A stretch of 64,000 nt of DNA from Brevundimonas sp. M20 (GTDB taxonomy: Bacteria; Pseudomonadota; Alphaproteobacteria; Caulobacterales; Caulobacteraceae): the NCBI RefSeq assembly GCF_006547065.1, contig NZ_CP041243.1, forward strand, positions 2,805,001-2,869,000, read 5' to 3'. The position numbers and the translations under genes are program-made. Of this stretch, positions 56,174 to 64,000 are shown piece by piece (the stretch's first letter is position 1; every line of letters begins with the position of its first letter). The notes under the pieces are model-generated. The model made no database searches. It was given only the letters and a program-made list of their open reading frames with translations, and was not told the DNA's origin.

Positions 56174-59100
56174 TCAGTGAAAATCCCGCGATCCCGGCAA
56201 CACCCGCACGTCCCTCGGATGCCGTCCCCGCGCCGGGGCATGGGCTGAGCCCGGCGCGGCATCCGGCGACAAATGGCCCAGCATGGGCGTCCAGTCCTCC
56301 AGCTCCTCGACCACCAGATGGGTCACCCCCTCGGCGGTCTGCACCTTACCCCGGGCCAGCACCATCCGCGCGCCCATGGCCACCGGGCGCAGCCGTTCGA
56401 ACACGTCGGGCCACAGCACAAGATTGGCCACGCCGGTCTCGTCCTCCACGGTCATGAAGCAGACGCCCTTGGCCGTGCCGGGCCGCTGGCGGACCAGCAC
56501 CACGCCCCCGACCGCCACCCGCCTGCCGTTGGCCTCCGCCGGATAAGCCTCCGCTGTCCGCGCCCCCGCCGCCTCCAGCCGATCGCGCAGATAGCGGACC
56601 GGGTGCCCCTTCAGGGACAGGCGGATCGTCTGATAGTCCCCGACCACCTCCTCGGACGGGGCCAGTTCCGGCAGAGCCTCGGGCGGGCGACCGTCCGCCT
56701 CGCGCAGGCCCATCGCCTCGAACAGGGGCGCAGAGGCCGCCGGCGGCGCCCCGCGCGCGGCCCACATCCCCTGCCGCCGGCTCAGTTTCAGCGATCCATA
56801 GGCGTCCGCCTCGGCCAATCGATCCATGGCGGCGGGCGTCAGCCGCGCCCGCAGGTGAAGGTCGTCCAGATCGGTGAACGGCCCTTCCGCCCGCGCCGCC
56901 ATGATGGCCTCGGCCCACCCCTTCTTGAACCCGTCAATGGCCCGCAGGCCGAGACGCATCGCCCTGCGCCGCCGCCGGGGGCGCGGCTCCAGCGTCGCGT
57001 CCCAGTCGCTCAGGTTCACATCCGGGTGCCGCACCTCGACCTTATGCTCCCGCGCATCCCGCACGATCTGGGCCGGGGCGTAGAAGCCCATCGGCTGGCT
57101 GTTCAGCAGGCAGGCGGCGAATACATCCGGGTACAGCCACTTCACCCAGGCCGACACATAGACGAGGTGGGCGAAGGAACAGGCGTGGCTCTCGGGGAAG
57201 CCATACTCCCCGAACCCCTTGATCTGGTTGAAGCAGTTCTGCGCGAACTCGGGGTCATAGCCGCGCGCGACCATCCGCCCGACCATCAGTTCCTCATAGT
57301 TGCCGATGGTGCCGTTGTGGCGAAACGTCGCCATGGCCCGGCGCAGGCCATTGGCCTCATCGCCGGTGAACTCGGCGGCCACCATGGCGATCTTCATCGC
57401 CTGCTCCTGAAACAAGGGAACGCCCAGCGTCTTCTGCAGCACCCGCGTCAGCTCCTGCGGGTCCGCCGTCGATCCCGGCATCTGGAAGACATAGGGCTCC
57501 CGCCGCGCCTCGGCGGCACGCCGGTCTGACCGCCGCTGCAGATAGGGATGCACCATCTTGCCCTGGATCGGACCGGGCCGGACGATGGCGACCTGCACCA
57601 CCAGATCATAGAACTCGCGCGGTCGAAGCCGGGGCAGCATCGACATCTGGGCCCGGCTCTCGACCTGGAAGACCCCCAGCGAGTCCGCCTTGCACAGCAT
57701 CCGGTAGACGCCCCGCCGCTCGGACGGCACCGCCGCCGTATCCTTCAACGGCCGCCCGTAGGTGTCCTCGATCATGCGGAAGGCGCGCTTCATCGCCGTC
57801 AGCATGCCCAGCGCCAGCACATCGACCTTCATCAGCTTCAGATGATCGATGTCGTCCTTGTCCCACTCGATGAAGGTGCGGTCGTCCATCGCCGCATTGC
57901 CCACCGGCACGATCTCGATCAGCGGCGTCCGGCTCAGCACGAAGCCGCCCACGTGCTGGCTCAGGTGGCGCGGGAATTTGATGATCTCGGCCGTCAGCTC
58001 CAGCGCCAGTTTCATTCGCGCGTCGTCGCGGCTCAGCCCCGTGCGATCGACGTGTTCGTCCTTCACCGCATCGCCCCACGAACCCCAGACCGTATCGGCC
58101 ATGCGCGCCGTCACATCCTCGGTCAGACCCAGCGCCTTGCCCACATCACGAATGGCCGACCGCGGACGGTAGTGGATGATGGTCGCCACGATGGCCGCCC
58201 GGTCGCGGCCGTAGCGCTCATAGACGTACTGCATCACCTGCTCGCGCCGTTCGTGCTCGAAGTCGACGTCGATGTCCGGCGGCTCGGATCGCTCGGACGA
58301 AATGAAGCGCTCGATCAGCACATCCTGCTTTGTCGGATCGACATTGGTGATGCCAAGGCAGAAGCAGATCACCGAATTCGCCGCCGAGCCCCGGCCCTGA
58401 CACAGGATCGGATCGGGTCTTGATCGGGCCCAAGCGACCACATCGTGCACCGTCAGGAAGTAGGAGGCGTAACCGAGGGCCTGAACCAGCCGCAGTTCCT
58501 TGAGGATCGTCGCACGGATATGCGGTGGCACGCCTTGGGGCCAGCGCATCCTCGCCCCCTTCAGAGTCAGTCGAGCCAGCCAGCCCTGCGGTGAATACCC
58601 GGCCGGAACTGGTTCGTCCGGGTACTGATATTCCAGTTCCCGCAACGAGAACGTACACGCCCGCGCCACCTCCATCGTCCGCATCAGAGCCGCCTCATGA
58701 CCCCGGAACAGACGCGCCATCTGTTCGGGAGGCTTCAGGAAACGCTCGCCGTTGGCCTGCAGCCGCCGTCCCGCCTTGTCGATGGTCGTTCCCTCGCGGA
58801 TGCAGGTCAGCACGTCCTGCAGCATCCGCCGGTCGGGGTGGTGATACAGCACGGAATTGGTGGCGATCATCGGCGCGCCGGTGCGTTTCGCCATCGCCGC
58901 CAACCGGGCCAGCCTGCGCCGATCATCGCCCCGCCACAGGGGCGCCGCCGCCAGATACAGCTCATCCGGCCAGGCCTTTCGCCACATCGCCAGCCGCGCC
59001 TCGAACGCCGCATCCACAGCTTCGGGAGCGGGGACAAGGGCGATCATCCCTTCGCCCAGCCCAACCGCCTGTTCGAACGTCAGTCGCGTCTCGGCCTTTT

Positions 59101-59449
59101 CGATCCGTTCGCAGCCGGCCTGCGCCCCCGGTTGCGGAACAGCCTCGCTCTTGCCCAGCGTCAGCAGGCGGCACAGCCGCCCATAGGCGGGGCGGTCACG
59201 CGGAAAGACCATGAGGTCTGTCCCATCGGTGAAACCCAGCCGAGCCCCGACGATCAGGGGGAGGTCCACCTCTTCGGCCCCCATCAGGGCGCGCACCATC
59301 CCGGCCAGCGTATTGCGGTCCGCCACCCCCACGGCGGCCAGCCCCAACGCCTTGGCCTGATGCATGATCTCGCCCGGATGGGACGCCCCCTCCAGAAAGC
59401 TGAAGTTGGTGATCGCGCCCAGTTCAGCGTATCGGCCATCCCAGCTCAT
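56174..59449 (-). CDS. dnaE2: Error-prone DNA polymerase DnaE2 (ImuC)
   Basis: A 1091-residue C-family polymerase. The N-terminal PHP domain has NFSFLEGASHPGEIM and AVGVADRNTLAG; the polymerase core has SAANSVICFCLGI, PPDIDVDFEHERREQV (catalytic aspartates) and MKVDVLALGMLTAM. The C-terminal OB part has VGGVVLVRQRPGTAKGVCF. By family knowledge it performs mutagenic translesion synthesis with ImuB and ImuA. The ATG at 59449 overlaps the imuB stop (ATGA), so the cassette is imuA-imuB-dnaE2 on one transcript. Confidence 0.97.
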   Translation of the reverse strand: MSWDGRYAELGAITNFSFLEGASHPGEIMHQAKALGLAAVGVADRNTLAGMVRALMGAEEVDLPLIVGARLGFTDGTDLMVFPRDRPAYGRLCRLLTLGKSEAVPQPGAQAGCERIEKAETRLTFEQAVGLGEGMIALVPAPEAVDAAFEARLAMWRKAWPDELYLAAAPLWRGDDRRRLARLAAMAKRTGAPMIATNSVLYHHPDRRMLQDVLTCIREGTTIDKAGRRLQANGERFLKPPEQMARLFRGHEAALMRTMEVARACTFSLRELEYQYPDEPVPAGYSPQGWLARLTLKGARMRWPQGVPPHIRATILKELRLVQALGYASYFLTVHDVVAWARSRPDPILCQGRGSAANSVICFCLGITNVDPTKQDVLIERFISSERSEPPDIDVDFEHERREQVMQYVYERYGRDRAAIVATIIHYRPRSAIRDVGKALGLTEDVTARMADTVWGSWGDAVKDEHVDRTGLSRDDARMKLALELTAEIIKFPRHLSQHVGGFVLSRTPLIEIVPVGNAAMDDRTFIEWDKDDIDHLKLMKVDVLALGMLTAMKRAFRMIEDTYGRPLKDTAAVPSERRGVYRMLCKADSLGVFQVESRAQMSMLPRLRPREFYDLVVQVAIVRPGPIQGKMVHPYLQRRSDRRAAEARREPYVFQMPGSTADPQELTRVLQKTLGVPLFQEQAMKIAMVAAEFTGDEANGLRRAMATFRHNGTIGNYEELMVGRMVARGYDPEFAQNCFNQIKGFGEYGFPESHACSFAHLVYVSAWVKWLYPDVFAACLLNSQPMGFYAPAQIVRDAREHKVEVRHPDVNLSDWDATLEPRPRRRRRAMRLGLRAIDGFKKGWAEAIMAARAEGPFTDLDDLHLRARLTPAAMDRLAEADAYGSLKLSRRQGMWAARGAPPAASAPLFEAMGLREADGRPPEALPELAPSEEVVGDYQTIRLSLKGHPVRYLRDRLEAAGARTAEAYPAEANGRRVAVGGVVLVRQRPGTAKGVCFMTVEDETGVANLVLWPDVFERLRPVAMGARMVLARGKVQTAEGVTHLVVEELEDWTPMLGHLSPDAAPGSAHAPARGRHPRDVRVLPGSRDFH

Positions 59450-61059
59450 GCCAGCACCCCGTGCATCCACCAGCTCGGCGCCCGACGGTCATCGCCCGCA
59501 CCGGTATAGTCCCAGCCGTACCGCCCCTCGCGGAACAGCCAGTAGCGCCCACCCTCGCCGTCCTCGACGCGGTAGTAGTCACGGGTTCGCATCTCACGTC
59601 CGTCCGGACGCGGCCGCCACCATTCGGGCGACAGGCGCTCCGGCCCCTCGGCCCGCACGATGCGCCGGCTGACCCGCCTCCAGGTGAAGCGCGCGGGCGC
59701 CCCGTCGGGCAGGTCGAACACCGGGTCCTCCAGCGGTTCCGGCGGCTCCAGCAGAAGGATCGGCCGCCGTCCCACCTCGGCCCCGTCCGCCGTCGGTGTC
59801 CGCCCCAACATGGGGACCAGCCGCTCGGCCCGTTCCGGAATCCAGCTGTCCACCGGTTCGGGCGTCAGCACCCGATCCTCGCCCAGCCGCGCGGTCAGCC
59901 GATCAATCAGCGCCGCCAGACTCTCGGCCTGCCTCGCCTCCGCCTCGCTTTCCAGCGCATCCTGCCGCGCCGTCATCGGCTCGGTCAGATCCGCGCTCAG
60001 CATCAGGGCGTCCAGGCCGAAGCCTAACTCCAGCCGCCCGAAACCGGCCTCGCGAAACAACCGCATCCAGATCGTTCCGTCCCGTCCGGGCAGGCCCATC
60101 CTCACCGACAGGCAGGTCGTTTCGCCGTCCGTGCGGAAGCCGGTCAGGGTCAGGGCCTTCGCCCCCTGCCCGTCCTGTTCCAGCGCCCGGGACAGGTCAT
60201 CCGCCAGTTCCGGCAGCCGCATCTCCACGCCCTCCACATCCCCCAGCGGCTCGGCGAAGGCCTGCCAGACACGATAGCGCGGGGGCGGCCGCACCGGGGT
60301 CAGCGCCTCGCCCGAGTGCCCCCGCGCCTGATCCAGCCGCTTCACCAGACCGATGACGTCTCCGTCCCGAAACCGTCGCGCCAACCCGGCTCGCGGCATG
60401 GCGTATAGGCTGCCCACGGTCTTCAGCCCCAGCCGCCGGGCGCCCGACACCGTCCGTTCGTCCAGCCGGAGGGCCTCCACCGGCAAGTCGGCCAGCAGGT
60501 CCGACAGGGTCTCGTCGGTGGCGACAGGGTCTCGCTCCTCGCCCCAACGCGCCAGGGCCCAGGCCGCCCCCGGTGTCGGCGCCATGGAGACGCGCGCGGT
60601 CGCCCCCGCCTCGGCCAGCCGGTTGCGGATCAGCGCCAGAAGGGCCGCCTCCCCGCCGAACAGATGGGTCGCCCCGGTCACATCGAGGAACAGGCCTTCC
60701 AGTCCGTCACCAGACAAATCGAGACTAACCGAGGGCGACCAGCGCTCGGCCCAGATCGCCAGCGCCTCAAGCGCCCGATGGTCGGCGGCGACGTCGGCGG
60801 GCCGACAAAGCAGATGCGGGATCATGGCCAGCGCGTCCGCCTGGGTCTGCCCCCGACGCAGTCCCGCCGCCCGGGCCACCGGGTTCAGGGCATGGATAAC
60901 GGCCGCGCCTCGCCGGTTCTTCAGGATCAGGGCGAACGGGTTTTGTGGATCAAGGACGGGATCAGGCGGCGAGGCCGGTCGCCGCGCCCGTTCCAGCGAT
61001 CGGCGGCGGACGGAAACCGGCCAGTCGATCAGCCAGACGGAGACGATGCGTTTCATCAT
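59446..61059 (-). CDS. imuB: Y-family polymerase-like mutasome protein ImuB
   Basis: A 537-residue DinB-related protein that lacks the catalytic acidic residues: the palm begins IVSVWLIDWPVSVRR and continues LDLSGDGLEGLFLDVTGATH. A Y-family little-finger-like region and the ImuB-type tail with DYYRVEDGEGGRYWLFREGR follow. ImuB is the hub that binds the sliding clamp, ImuA and DnaE2. It overlaps imuA by 98 bp in another frame, an unusually long but genuine-looking overlap. Confidence 0.93.
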   Translation of the reverse strand: MMKRIVSVWLIDWPVSVRRRSLERARRPASPPDPVLDPQNPFALILKNRRGAAVIHALNPVARAAGLRRGQTQADALAMIPHLLCRPADVAADHRALEALAIWAERWSPSVSLDLSGDGLEGLFLDVTGATHLFGGEAALLALIRNRLAEAGATARVSMAPTPGAAWALARWGEERDPVATDETLSDLLADLPVEALRLDERTVSGARRLGLKTVGSLYAMPRAGLARRFRDGDVIGLVKRLDQARGHSGEALTPVRPPPRYRVWQAFAEPLGDVEGVEMRLPELADDLSRALEQDGQGAKALTLTGFRTDGETTCLSVRMGLPGRDGTIWMRLFREAGFGRLELGFGLDALMLSADLTEPMTARQDALESEAEARQAESLAALIDRLTARLGEDRVLTPEPVDSWIPERAERLVPMLGRTPTADGAEVGRRPILLLEPPEPLEDPVFDLPDGAPARFTWRRVSRRIVRAEGPERLSPEWWRPRPDGREMRTRDYYRVEDGEGGRYWLFREGRYGWDYTGAGDDRRAPSWWMHGVLA

Positions 61060-61615
61060 CCTGCTCCATCATCCAGACGCCGGTGCGTTCGCCCCGGCCA
61101 CGCGTCAGTTCGGCCATCAGACGGGCTCTCCCCGGCGCGCGGGGATCGTCGAGGTCCGCCGCGGACAGGCTCGTCACGACCCGCCAGCGTCGTCGCGCGG
61201 CGCTGAGACCCTCCGGCGTGCGTGGCAGCATCACCCCGGTGGCGCCGCCCGCCTTCGCCGCGAACTCCAGCCGCCGAGACTGCGCCAGACTGACGCCGTC
61301 CACCGCGCCCATGGCCAGCGCCACCGCGCCGGACCGCAGGGCCTGTTCCAGCACCCACAGCCCCTCGGCCGCCGTCGACACCGGCGTCAGGATCAGGGCC
61401 TGTCCCGGCAGTCCCGGTCCATAAGGCCGGCCATTCTCCCCCAGCCAGGCCCGGGATGCGGCGATCAGCACCGGCCGCTCGTCGACCTTTGATCGCCGTG
61501 ACAGGGCGAACAGGAAGGCCGCAGCCCGGTCACGGGGCATAGGCGCGCACACCTCCTCCAGGGACTCGGCGGCCTCCGGAAACGGCTCCAATGACAGGGC
61601 GGAATGGGGGGACAT
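60962..61615 (-). CDS. imuA: Mutasome accessory protein ImuA
   Basis: A 217-residue RecA-like ImuA protein. The start is set at the ATG at 61615 because the LexA box (61637-61651) overlaps the next upstream ATG at 61642. Visible parts are ALILTPVSTAAEGLWVLEQAL and AVDGVSLAQSRRLEFAAKAG. The family is damage-inducible and acts with ImuB and DnaE2 in SOS mutagenesis. The 3' end overlaps imuB by 98 bp. Confidence 0.9.
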   Translation of the reverse strand: MSPHSALSLEPFPEAAESLEEVCAPMPRDRAAAFLFALSRRSKVDERPVLIAASRAWLGENGRPYGPGLPGQALILTPVSTAAEGLWVLEQALRSGAVALAMGAVDGVSLAQSRRLEFAAKAGGATGVMLPRTPEGLSAARRRWRVVTSLSAADLDDPRAPGRARLMAELTRGRGERTGVWMMEQDDETHRLRLADRLAGFRPPPIAGTGAATGLAA

Positions 61616-61636
61616 GACGGGCTCGGAACGACAGAT

Positions 61637-61651
61637 GTTCATTATTTGTTC
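61637..61651 (-). promoter_or_regulatory. LexA (SOS) box of imuA-imuB-dnaE2
   Basis: GTTC, the 7 bases attattt, GTTC (read on the plus strand), exactly the alphaproteobacterial SOS pattern GTTC-N7-GTTC. It lies 22 bp upstream of the chosen imuA ATG, where a promoter would be blocked by LexA. Confidence 0.9.
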
Positions 61652-61793
61652 CGCCCGTCCCGGAGTCAAACCGGAATCGCTTCGCGTGTCGAAAGACACC
61701 GCTGAAATCTACTCCTGATTGCAGAACTGGTCCGGTCCATGCACGTTTCCGGACCGGAACCTGTCATGGTTCCCGAAACGGGACAGCATCGTC

Positions 61794-62942
61794 ATGGCGC
61801 TGAGAGAGATCACCGAGAGCGACTATCCGGCCATCCAGGCCCTGCACCGCAGCGTCGGCTGGCCCGAACGGTCACTGGCCGGCTGGCGATGGCTTCACGC
61901 CAACCCTGCCCGCCTCGACATCGGCGCGCCCGCCGGCTGGGTCGCCGACGGCCCCGACGGAGAACCCGCCGCCCATGTGGGCAACCTGATCCAGCGCTTC
62001 CGCTTGGGCGAGCGGCGCCTGCATGGCGCGACCGGCTTCAACATCATCGTGACGCCGTCCGTGCGCGGGACCAGCCGCCGGATGCTGCAGACCTTCACCA
62101 CCCAGCCGAACGTCTTCGCCCGCTATACCTTCAACGCCAATTCGAAGTCCCAGCCCCTGTATGTCCGGCACGGCATGCGGTCCTGGCCGGAACAGACCCA
62201 TGCGGTGAAACTCAGCTGGGTGGTCTCACCCCTGCCTCTCGCGATCAGCAAGGTCTGGCGCAAGCTGTACGGCCTGGCGCCCAAAGCCATTTCGGGTCTG
62301 GGCGAGCAATTGATGAACGACCGCCTGGGTCGCACGCCTCGCCTGTCCCTGCCGCCGGGTGTCAGTCTGCTGGACGACTTCAGCGACGCCTCTCCCTATG
62401 CCGCCTTCTGGTCCGCCCTGACCCAGGATGGTCGGCTGCTGGCCGACCGCAGCCCGGAGATCCAGCGGTGGCGGCTGCAGGACCCTGATCTGTCGGAACC
62501 TCCGCTGACCCTGGCCTTCGAGCGGGACGGCGTGATGGTCGCCTACGCCATGGCCATGATGGCCAAATCGAACATCCTCGAGCCGCCGGTTCTGGAAATC
62601 CTCGATCTGGAGGCCCTGCGCAGCCACGCCGACGCCATTCCGGTTCTGATGACGGCCCTGAAGGACGCCGCCCGGATCATGGGCGCGGCCAAGTTGAGGC
62701 TTTCAGTCGTCACGCCGGAGGCCATGGCGCGGCTGAGGGACTTCACCCGAACAGCTCGCAATGAGGGTGGCTGGGGCCACTGCCATGTGCAGTTCGCGAC
62801 GGATGCGCCGAATACGGCCCTTTGGTCGCCGACGCCCTATGACGGCGACTACGCCATCTGCCTGCGCCCCATTCCTTTAGATGCGATCCACCACGGGGCG
62901 CGCAGGCCCCTTCGAACGTCACAGACCGCATCCAAGGCCTGA
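61794..62942 (+). CDS. GNAT-like (acyltransferase) protein
   Basis: A 382-residue protein starting MALREITESDYPAIQALHRS, a GNAT-type opening. The conserved VTPSVRGTSRRMLQTF follows, with a second half (EPPLTLAFERDGVMVAYAMA) matching an additional GNAT-like fold. The substrate is unknown; members with this layout resemble FemAB/GNAT fusions. The ATG at 61794 is chosen from the alignment-like start; the frame is open from 61719. It diverges from imuA, with the LexA box 143 bp upstream, so damage control is possible but not shown. Confidence 0.75.
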   Translation: MALREITESDYPAIQALHRSVGWPERSLAGWRWLHANPARLDIGAPAGWVADGPDGEPAAHVGNLIQRFRLGERRLHGATGFNIIVTPSVRGTSRRMLQTFTTQPNVFARYTFNANSKSQPLYVRHGMRSWPEQTHAVKLSWVVSPLPLAISKVWRKLYGLAPKAISGLGEQLMNDRLGRTPRLSLPPGVSLLDDFSDASPYAAFWSALTQDGRLLADRSPEIQRWRLQDPDLSEPPLTLAFERDGVMVAYAMAMMAKSNILEPPVLEILDLEALRSHADAIPVLMTALKDAARIMGAAKLRLSVVTPEAMARLRDFTRTARNEGGWGHCHVQFATDAPNTALWSPTPYDGDYAICLRPIPLDAIHHGARRPLRTSQTASKA

Positions 62943-62950
62943 GCCGCGAT

Positions 62951-63370
62951 CTAGGCTTTAGGGCGCGCTTTCAGTTCGTCGCGGATTTCCGCCAGCAGAG
63001 CCTCGGTCGCGGTCGGGGCAGCAGGGGCTTCCGGCGCGGCCGCCTGCTCACGACGGAGCTTGTTCACCAGCTTGACCATCAGGAAGATCACCACCGCGAC
63101 GATCAGGAACTGGATGACGGTGTTGATGAAGGCGCCGTACTGGATGGCCACCTTCTCGACGTCAGCTGTGGCAGGGTTCTCGGGAACCAGAACCCACTCC
63201 AGATTCGAGAAATCCACCCGCCCCAGAAGCAGGCCGACCGGCGGCATTACGATCTGCTCGACCAGACTGGTGACGATCTTGCCGAACGAGGCGCCGATGA
63301 TCACGCCGACGGCCAGATCAATGACGTTGCCGCGGGCGATGAATTCCTTGAACTCGGTAACCAGTCCCAT
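62951..63370 (-). CDS. mscL: Large-conductance mechanosensitive channel
   Basis: A 139-residue MscL. The N-terminal amphipathic helix and first helix are [20 protein letters not shown] with the pore-lining [12 protein letters not shown]. The loop [14 protein letters not shown] and the second helix [19 protein letters not shown] follow, and a C-terminal helical bundle ends in [15 protein letters not shown]. It opens under osmotic downshock to release solutes. It lies 14 bp after the ihfB stop on the same strand. Confidence 0.97.
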   Translation of the reverse strand: MGLVTEFKEFIARGNVIDLAVGVIIGASFGKIVTSLVEQIVMPPVGLLLGRVDFSNLEWVLVPENPATADVEKVAIQYGAFINTVIQFLIVAVVIFLMVKLVNKLRREQAAAPEAPAAPTATEALLAEIRDELKARPKA

Positions 63371-63384
63371 GGGGCTCCTGTGGG

Positions 63385-63666
63385 TCAGTCAGCGTTCAGC
63401 CGCTCGCGCAGCTCCTTGCCGCTCTTGAAGAAAGGCACCGCCTTGGCGGGCACCTCGACCGACTCGCCTGTGCGCGGGTTACGACCGGCGCGCGCCGGGC
63501 GGCCCCGAACAGAAAAGGCTCCGAAGCCGCGAAGTTCCACGCGCCCCCCGTCGCCCAGAGCATCGACCATACGGCCGAGCACGACATTGACCACACGCTC
63601 GACCTCGGCATGGGTCAGATGCGTGTTTTCCGCCGCGAGCTTTTCGATCAGCTCTGATTTGATCAT
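63385..63666 (-). CDS. ihfB: Integration host factor subunit beta
   Basis: A 93-residue HU/IHF family protein. The ATG at 63666 begins [17 protein letters not shown]; the frame is open to 63819, but no homology lies upstream. Conserved elements are [20 protein letters not shown] and [13 protein letters not shown], the DNA-bending beta arm with its intercalating proline. It pairs with IHF alpha encoded elsewhere. Located after rpsA as in other alphaproteobacteria. Confidence 0.95.
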   Translation of the reverse strand: MIKSELIEKLAAENTHLTHAEVERVVNVVLGRMVDALGDGGRVELRGFGAFSVRGRPARAGRNPRTGESVEVPAKAVPFFKSGKELRERLNAD

Positions 63667-63849
63667 GCAGGCCCCCGCCCTTTTCAGCCCGTCCCGGGCA
63701 CATACGGGTGCATCTGAACGCCGGATGCAAGCCCACCCTAACGCTCGCGCGACGAGGGAAAAAGGGCCAAAGCCGCGCTGAGGGACCAAATTGTGAGTTA
63801 ACCGTCGGCAACCGCACACAAAATTCCGATTGGCAGGGATGCGGGCACG

Positions 63850-63879
63850 AAAAAGGCGGCCGGATTTCTCCGACCGCCT
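63850..63879 (-). terminator. Rho-independent terminator after rpsA
   Basis: On the minus strand an 11-bp stem (AGGCGGTCGGA with TCCGGCCGCCT, one G-U type pair) with a GAAA tetraloop is followed by TTTTT. It lies 29 bases beyond the rpsA stop and separates rpsA from ihfB. Confidence 0.9.
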
Positions 63880-63908
63880 GATCCGTCTTCAGTCTGTAAC
63901 GAAGGGGC

Positions 63909-64000
63909 TTAATCCTTCGAGCCGGCCTTTTCGCGCAGGGCGGCTCCCAGGATGTCGCCCAGCGAGGCGCCCGAGTCGGACGAACCGAACTGTTCAATGG
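63909..64000 (-). CDS. rpsA: 30S ribosomal protein S1, 3' end only
   Basis: The last 29 or so codons, read from the window's right edge, encode IEQFGSSDSGASLGDILGAA followed by LREKAGSKD and a TAA at 63911-63909. The SSDSGASLGDILGAAL ending is diagnostic for alphaproteobacterial S1. Only the tail is present, so nothing can be said about the RNA-binding repeats. Followed by a strong intrinsic terminator. Confidence 0.93.
   Translation of the reverse strand, partial: IEQFGSSDSGASLGDILGAALREKAGSKD

Noticed and set aside
61616..61699. Earlier imuA starts at 61699 or 61642
   Set aside because: Both lie upstream of or across the LexA box, so the start must be downstream; the ATG at 61615 is used.

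Overview
The window is high-GC, gene-dense chromosomal DNA from an alphaproteobacterium, almost certainly of the order Caulobacterales and most like Brevundimonas or Caulobacter. The supporting evidence is: a cta (cytochrome aa3 oxidase) cluster leading into a pdeA-type c-di-GMP phosphodiesterase, an SOS-type imuA-imuB-dnaE2 cassette behind an alphaproteobacterial LexA box (GTTC-N7-GTTC), rpsA followed by ihfB, Caulobacter-like promoters, and TonB-dependent receptors in place of many porins. The genus is an inference. I see no rRNA, prophage, insertion sequence or CRISPR array; there is one tRNA (Leu, CAA).

Layout. 1-5.3 kb: 5' end of gloB, a methyltransferase, sixA, a DUF952 gene, pyrD, a hybrid histidine kinase and an orphan vsr. 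5.3-17.0 kb: peroxiredoxin and algH, then a long minus-strand run ctaC-ctaD-ctaB-small assembly protein-ctaG-ctaE-DUF983-surf1-M16 protease-GNAT-pdeA-small membrane protein, much of it coupled by 4-bp start/stop overlaps. 17.2-20.4 kb: a PadR regulator, DUF1700 and GIN-domain trio with its own promoter/operator, then tldD. 20.5-28 kb: a GumN-like protein, two tandem paralogous TonB-dependent receptors and a POT peptide transporter. 28-34 kb: a solo substrate-binding lipoprotein, an isoaspartyl peptidase-cupin-isoprenylcysteine methyltransferase-type operon, a His-rich membrane protein, a fumarylacetoacetase-family hydrolase and tRNA-Leu.

34.1-40.9 kb is a 2-methylcitrate (propionate) cluster: prpF and acnD on the minus strand, prpC and prpB on the plus strand, with an unrelated lower-GC gene wedged between prpC and prpB. 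40.9-50.4 kb holds three overlapping micro-ORFs divergent from the potassium-uptake kdp operon (a 27-aa microprotein, kdpF, kdpA, kdpB, a TorF-like porin, kdpC, kdpD, kdpE). 50.4-56.1 kb holds arsC, a Bcr/CflA-type MFS pump, an M1 aminopeptidase, hppD and two hypotheticals. 56.2-61.6 kb is the mutasome dnaE2-imuB-imuA. The window ends with a GNAT-like gene, mscL, ihfB and the 3' end of rpsA.

Most striking are several non-coding signals. A 40-bp REP-like palindrome occurs four times with compensatory base changes. Four CATAAG/CTTATG half-sites with 11-bp phasing lie in front of kdp. GGGATTA tandem repeats form a long inverted repeat after tldD. Identical 10-bp motifs precede both receptor genes. 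A perfect 11-bp dyad sits at the start of the His-rich gene. The M16 protease appears to lack any ATG, GTG or TTG start and may begin at CTG. All functional calls come from reading the sequence by eye and were not verified by database search.
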